A DNA stretch of 64,000 nt, taken from positions 2,288,751-2,352,750 of the forward strand of contig NZ_KK020676.1 in assembly GCF_000307775.2 (NCBI RefSeq), given 5' to 3'. Origin of the DNA: Stutzerimonas stutzeri KOS6. GTDB taxonomy: Bacteria > Pseudomonadota > Gammaproteobacteria > Pseudomonadales > Pseudomonadaceae. Positions 60,560-64,000 of the stretch are shown piece by piece (within the stretch, counting starts at the first letter, position 1; each line of letters begins with the position of its first letter). The notes under the pieces are model-generated. The model saw only the letters and a list, made by a program, of their open reading frames with translations, did no database searches and was not told the origin of the DNA. Position numbers and translations under genes: made by a program.

Positions 60560-63139
60560 TTACTCCTGGTCGAATAGGGATGAGCGGGCACGGGCGCCCT
60601 TCTCGCGCTCGCGCTTGTCCAGCTCGGCGGCGACGGCGCGGGCGATGGCGTTGGCGTCCTGCCCGGGGGCGGTGTGGATGTGCACGGTGATCGGCGCAGG
60701 CGTGCTTTGGGCTGCGGATGGCGAAGCCGCACGGGCAGCCAGCGGTGGGCGCGTATCGAACGCCACCGGCTCTGCTGCTGCCGGCATGGCGCCGACTGCC
60801 GCGCTCAGGCCGATCGCGCCTGCTGCCGTCAGCCGTTTGGCCGTGTCACCCAGCTGCGACAGCGGGCCACGTTCCCCCGCCTGCAGGCCCTGCGCGAGGC
60901 CGGCCATGGTGAAGCCGCCCAGCTCGGCGAATACGCGTGACGGCGAGTGGATGCCGAGCGTTTCCTTGAACCAGCCGATACTGCTGTCCGCTGCGCCAAC
61001 GACGGCGCCCTTCACCGCGCCGGCCATGTTCTGGATGCCGTTGACCAGGCCCTGCATGAGCATGCCGCCGAAGTCGGTGAACCTGGCTGGCAGCTCCACG
61101 CCCAGGTAGCCGAGCACGCCGGCAAAGGCACGGTAGAACAGGCCCAGCGGGCTGAAGTTGACGATGGTGGCGGCGATGCCGCCAATGCCGCCGGCGAAGC
61201 CCTGTTTGATTTCGGCCCAGAGGCCGAGGAAGAACGGGCCGACGCGGCTCCAGTTGGCGTAGATGAGCGTGGCGCCCAGTGCCAGCCCGCCGACCAGGGC
61301 GCCGACGGGGTTGGCCATGGCGGCAGCCGCGACCAGGCGCAGGCCGGTGGCCACCAGGGGCAGCGCCGTCTTGCCCAGGTTGAACAGGGTGCTGGCCAGC
61401 CCGGCGCCGCGGATGCCGAAGAGGGTCATGCCATAGCGCACCATGGCGAAGGGGCCGAGGATGCTGGCGATTGCCAGGGTGAGCCCACCCATGCCAGCCA
61501 TGAGGATGCCGACGCCGGCCGCCGTTTTTACGATGTTGGCGGCGAGCTTGGGGTTCTCGGCGATCCAGCCCTTCACGCCACCGATGATGCCGGTGAGCGT
61601 CTGGGTGATTTCGCGCATGGGGCCGTTTTGCTGCTCCTGCAGCTGGATGCCGAGGTCATCCCAGGCACTGCCGAGGCCGTCGAGGTCACCTTTGAGGTTG
61701 TCGGCCATGATCCCGGCCGTCTTGCTGGCAGCGCCGGCATTATCGTTGACGATGCCCAGATACTTGGTGATGCCGCCGGCGCCGGACTGAGCGATCAGCT
61801 CCGACATGCCCGCCGCTGGCTCTTCGCCGAAGATGTCCTTCAAATAGCCCAGGCGGTCACCGGAGCCCATCTTCTCTGTGGCTTTGGCAACTTCTGCCAG
61901 GACACTTGGCAGGCTGCGGACGTTGCCTTCTGCATCGAGCGCGTCGACGCCGAGCTTCGCCAGTGATTTGCTGGCTTTGCCAGTAGGCGCGGACAGCCTC
62001 AGCAGCATGCTGCGCAGCGTAGTGCCTGCCGTGTCCGCCTGGATGCCGACGTTACCCAGCAGGCCAGCCATGGCGGCAGTCTCCTCCAGCCCCATGCCTG
62101 CCGTGCGAGCGACAGGCCCGACGTACTTCATCGTCAGGCCCAGCATTTCCAGGTTGGTGTTGCTGGTGGTGAAAGCCTTTGTCAGCACGTCCGCAACTCT
62201 GCCGGTCTCGGACGGGTCGATGCCGAAGCCTCCGAGAATGTTGGACGCAATGTCAGCGGTGCGGGCCAGATCCATATCACCGGCTTTGGCCATGTCAAGC
62301 ATGCCGGGCATCGCTGCCTGTATAGCCTTGGGATCAAAACCCGCCATCGCTAGGAAACCCTGTGCGTCGGCCGCTTCTACTGCGCTGAATTGTGTGCTGG
62401 AGCCGAGCTGCCTCGCCTGATCACGAAGTGCCTGAAGTTCCGGCGAGTCCTTTTCTAGCCGGGATAGCGCCTGCACTTTGCTCATCGATGCGTCGAAGTC
62501 CAGCCCGGGCGCCATGAGCTGCGCACCGGCATAGAGCATGCCGCTGCCGGTGGCCAGCCCGCCCGCCCCCGCGCCGGCCATGCTACCGGCCAGTTGCTGG
62601 GTGCGCTCGTATTCGCTCTTGGCCTGGCCGAGGCGCCGCTGCTGGGCGGTGAGTTGCTTGAGGCGCTGCTCCTGCTGGCCGAGGGTCTGGTTGGTGCGCT
62701 CGACACGCTGGCGCAGCTCGCGCTCATGGTCGGACAGGTTGCGGGTGCTGATGCCCGCCTCACCCAGCTTGCCGCGCAGGCCCTGCAGCTCGCGCTGCTG
62801 TTCGTTGTGTTTCTGCTTGAGGGCGTGGCCCTGGCGGACCGCGCTCTGGAATTCACGCGTTAGCGCCCGGGTGGGCGTCTCGGTAGCGGCGATTTCGCGC
62901 GACAGCGCCTTGATGCGCTCGCGGTTGGCCTGCAGGGCGCCGCCGGTTTGGTCGGCAGCGCCCTTGAGGTTGCGGAATGAGCTGACGTCTTTCTGCTGGG
63001 CTTGCAGGCCCTTGAGCTCGCCACGGGTGTTCTTGAGTTCACGGCCCAGGGTGGTCGCGCCGCTGGCAATGGTGCGCAGCGGGCGGGTGGCGTTGTCCAG
63101 GGCCTGGAGGTTAACGCGTAGGTTTAGATCCCGCGCCAT
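60560..63139 (-). CDS. T: P2-like tail tape-measure protein T
   Basis: 859 residues, setting tail length. Long coiled coil in residues 1-170 (for example ELRQRVERTNQTLGQQEQRLK), a TP901-type core (ALRDQARQLGSSTQFSAVEAADAQGFLAMAG; GFGIDPSETGRVADVL), hydrophobic helices around 530-650 and a C-terminal part with FGGMLMQGLVNGIQN. About average length for P2-group T. GGGAG before the ATG, which lies within the E' reading frame. Confidence 0.94.
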   Translation of the reverse strand: MARDLNLRVNLQALDNATRPLRTIASGATTLGRELKNTRGELKGLQAQQKDVSSFRNLKGAADQTGGALQANRERIKALSREIAATETPTRALTREFQSAVRQGHALKQKHNEQQRELQGLRGKLGEAGISTRNLSDHERELRQRVERTNQTLGQQEQRLKQLTAQQRRLGQAKSEYERTQQLAGSMAGAGAGGLATGSGMLYAGAQLMAPGLDFDASMSKVQALSRLEKDSPELQALRDQARQLGSSTQFSAVEAADAQGFLAMAGFDPKAIQAAMPGMLDMAKAGDMDLARTADIASNILGGFGIDPSETGRVADVLTKAFTTSNTNLEMLGLTMKYVGPVARTAGMGLEETAAMAGLLGNVGIQADTAGTTLRSMLLRLSAPTGKASKSLAKLGVDALDAEGNVRSLPSVLAEVAKATEKMGSGDRLGYLKDIFGEEPAAGMSELIAQSGAGGITKYLGIVNDNAGAASKTAGIMADNLKGDLDGLGSAWDDLGIQLQEQQNGPMREITQTLTGIIGGVKGWIAENPKLAANIVKTAAGVGILMAGMGGLTLAIASILGPFAMVRYGMTLFGIRGAGLASTLFNLGKTALPLVATGLRLVAAAAMANPVGALVGGLALGATLIYANWSRVGPFFLGLWAEIKQGFAGGIGGIAATIVNFSPLGLFYRAFAGVLGYLGVELPARFTDFGGMLMQGLVNGIQNMAGAVKGAVVGAADSSIGWFKETLGIHSPSRVFAELGGFTMAGLAQGLQAGERGPLSQLGDTAKRLTAAGAIGLSAAVGAMPAAAEPVAFDTRPPLAARAASPSAAQSTPAPITVHIHTAPGQDANAIARAVAAELDKREREKGARARSSLFDQE

Positions 63140-63251
63140 GCGTGCGCTCCCATCGATCGCGGGCGCGCTCGCGCCAGTCCATCAGTTCATGCAGTGGCAT
63201 GGCGTTCATCTGCTCTGGCCCCCAGTGGAACACCAGGGCGATGTCGGCCAT
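63111..63251 (-). CDS. P2-like GpE' tail protein (C-terminal part of E+E')
   Basis: 46 residues from the ATG: MADIALVFHWGPEQMNAMPL, the GpE'-family signature. It has an open frame extending upstream into gene E in the -1 frame, so the protein is probably made mainly as an E+E' fusion by frameshifting. Overlaps the start of T. Confidence 0.85.
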   Translation of the reverse strand: MADIALVFHWGPEQMNAMPLHELMDWRERARDRWERTHGAGSKPTR

Positions 63252-63259
63252 GACGTCGT

Positions 63260-63559
63260 CTACGCTTCTTGGGATTCCAGCGCCTTCACGCGCTTCCAGC
63301 TCAAAAAACCGGCGATTTCATCCGCGCAGTCGTACAGGTCGGCTGGATCCATGGCGGCGACTTCCTGCTCGGTCAGGCTGGGCTGACTGATGCGCGGCAC
63401 CAGGCGGATGGTGGCGCTGACATCGCCGTTGAGTAGGTCGGTCAGTTTGAGGCCGCGCAGTTCGCCAGAGGCCGGCTTGCGCAGGACGATTTCGGTGATT
63501 TCCGTGTCACCGCGCTTGATTGGCGCGCTGAGCGCGATGGGTTCGCTGGTCTTGCTCAT
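63260..63559 (-). CDS. E: P2-like tail assembly protein E
   Basis: 99 residues: TITEI-like DTEITEIVLRKPASGELRGL and TEQEVAAMDPADLYDCADEIAGFLS, the tail assembly chaperone of P2-type phages. Ribosomes slipping at 63302-63308 would extend it into E'. Confidence 0.9.
   Translation of the reverse strand: MSKTSEPIALSAPIKRGDTEITEIVLRKPASGELRGLKLTDLLNGDVSATIRLVPRISQPSLTEQEVAAMDPADLYDCADEIAGFLSWKRVKALESQEA
63302..63308 (-). promoter_or_regulatory. T6G slippery heptamer for -1 frameshift (E to E')
   Basis: Minus strand TTTTTTG in register T-TTT-TTG in the E frame, 45-50 bases before the E stop. After a -1 slip the frame stays open (ELEAREGAG... VDDVMADIA) through the whole E' sequence, giving a 149-residue fusion. 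P2 uses the same T6G signal. Confidence 0.85.
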
Positions 63560-63643
63560 GGGTGTGCTCCTTGGGGTTGGGGTTGCCGCAGGGCGTGGTG
63601 GCTGCGGCGGGTTACGAAACGGTGGGCGTTGGCCGCGCATGGC

Positions 63644-64000
63644 TTACAGGCCGATGGCCTTGCGGTGCTCGGCGAGGCGGTCTTCGCCGTTGACGTTGAA
63701 GACGAAGTTGAGCAGGTCGATCTCGATCTCGACGTTGCCGTCCACGCTGAGCTTGTAGTAGCTGCAGGTGGTGGTGATGGAGTGCTCGGTGTCCTCGCCG
63801 GGCTCGGAGTCGCCGAAGTCGAGCTCTTCATGCCGGCCGCGCACCACGACCTCGACGGCAGAGACCTCGCCGGTGTCGTCACGCTGCACGGAGCCGGCCC
63901 AGCGCAGCATCACGCCATCGGCCTGCACCGCGCCGAACTGGCGCAGCACGGTCAGGTCCCAGCCGCCGAGGGTCCATTCGAGCTGGATGCCGTCGTCGGA
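63644..64000 (-). CDS. FII: P2-like major tail tube protein FII (partial)
   Basis: C-terminal 118 residues; the gene continues beyond the window. LRQFGAVQADGVMLRWAGSVQ, then ELDFGDSEPGEDTEHSITTTCSYYKLSVDG and EIDLLNFVFNVNGEDRL match the P2 tail tube family. It precedes E, T, U and D in the usual order. Confidence 0.92.
   Translation of the reverse strand, partial: SDDGIQLEWTLGGWDLTVLRQFGAVQADGVMLRWAGSVQRDDTGEVSAVEVVVRGRHEELDFGDSEPGEDTEHSITTTCSYYKLSVDGNVEIEIDLLNFVFNVNGEDRLAEHRKAIGL

Overview
The window is high-GC DNA from a gammaproteobacterium of the genus Pseudomonas in the broad sense (Stutzerimonas-like is my guess, not shown). The pointers are the thrH/cysH/cysB cluster, oprI beside an L,D-transpeptidase and tesA, a DUF3509-like small gene, and dispersed palindromes of the Pseudomonas REP type. 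There are no rRNA, tRNA or CRISPR features I can support.

Region 1 (1-16144) is ordinary core chromosome. It opens with a 109-bp tandem repeat, then has sulfate assimilation (cysH, cysB), thrH, a ketopantoate-reductase-like gene, a DAHP synthase, a small acetyltransferase, oprI, an L,D-transpeptidase, tesA with a divergent ABC exporter pair, greB, an MltF-type lytic transglycosylase, tatD and a chemoreceptor.

Region 2 (about 16300-43700) is a guanidine and nitrogen island. Operon A (16.4-25.6 kb) has a near-consensus NtrC site, a sigma-54 promoter and a guanidine-I (ykkC) riboswitch. It then encodes an ABC permease and ATPase, two carboxyguanidine-deiminase-type subunits, a biotin guanidine carboxylase and allophanate hydrolase: the known route guanidine -> carboxyguanidine -> allophanate -> ammonia + CO2. 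Its binding-protein gene is missing, but a protein of exactly that family lies at 41915, behind a type III glutamine synthetase. Operon B (26.1-35.7 kb) repeats the regulatory head (NtrC-like site, sigma-54 promoter, guanidine-I riboswitch) but encodes a different, translationally coupled set: NitT/TauT-type binding protein, membrane diiron hydroxylase, two SDRs, an EamA transporter, a close creatininase homologue, a biuret-hydrolase-like cysteine hydrolase, a metallo-beta-lactamase-fold hydrolase, an HRI1-like protein, and an ABC permease and ATPase. I cannot match this to a pathway I know. It looks like uptake and breakdown of a substituted or cyclic guanidine, and it is the best candidate here for an undescribed system. 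Next to it are an ammonium-transporter/PAS/GGDEF/EAL fusion (also with a sigma-54-like promoter), a MetX-like hydrolase, glnT, the relocated binding protein and a TetR regulator.

Region 3 (about 44200-64000) is a P2-like prophage running off the right edge. An integrase with phased arm-type repeats marks the left end. A leftward early operon (Cro-like regulator, YmfL-like protein, antirepressor, Ogr-type zinc finger, Toprim/helicase primase, many small zinc-ribbon proteins) faces a rightward repressor with clear operators. Behind the repressor is a cargo cassette that includes a SLATT-like two-helix membrane protein and a membrane-anchored WYL-like protein. Leftward late tail genes follow (FII, E/E' with a T6G slippery site, T, U, D).
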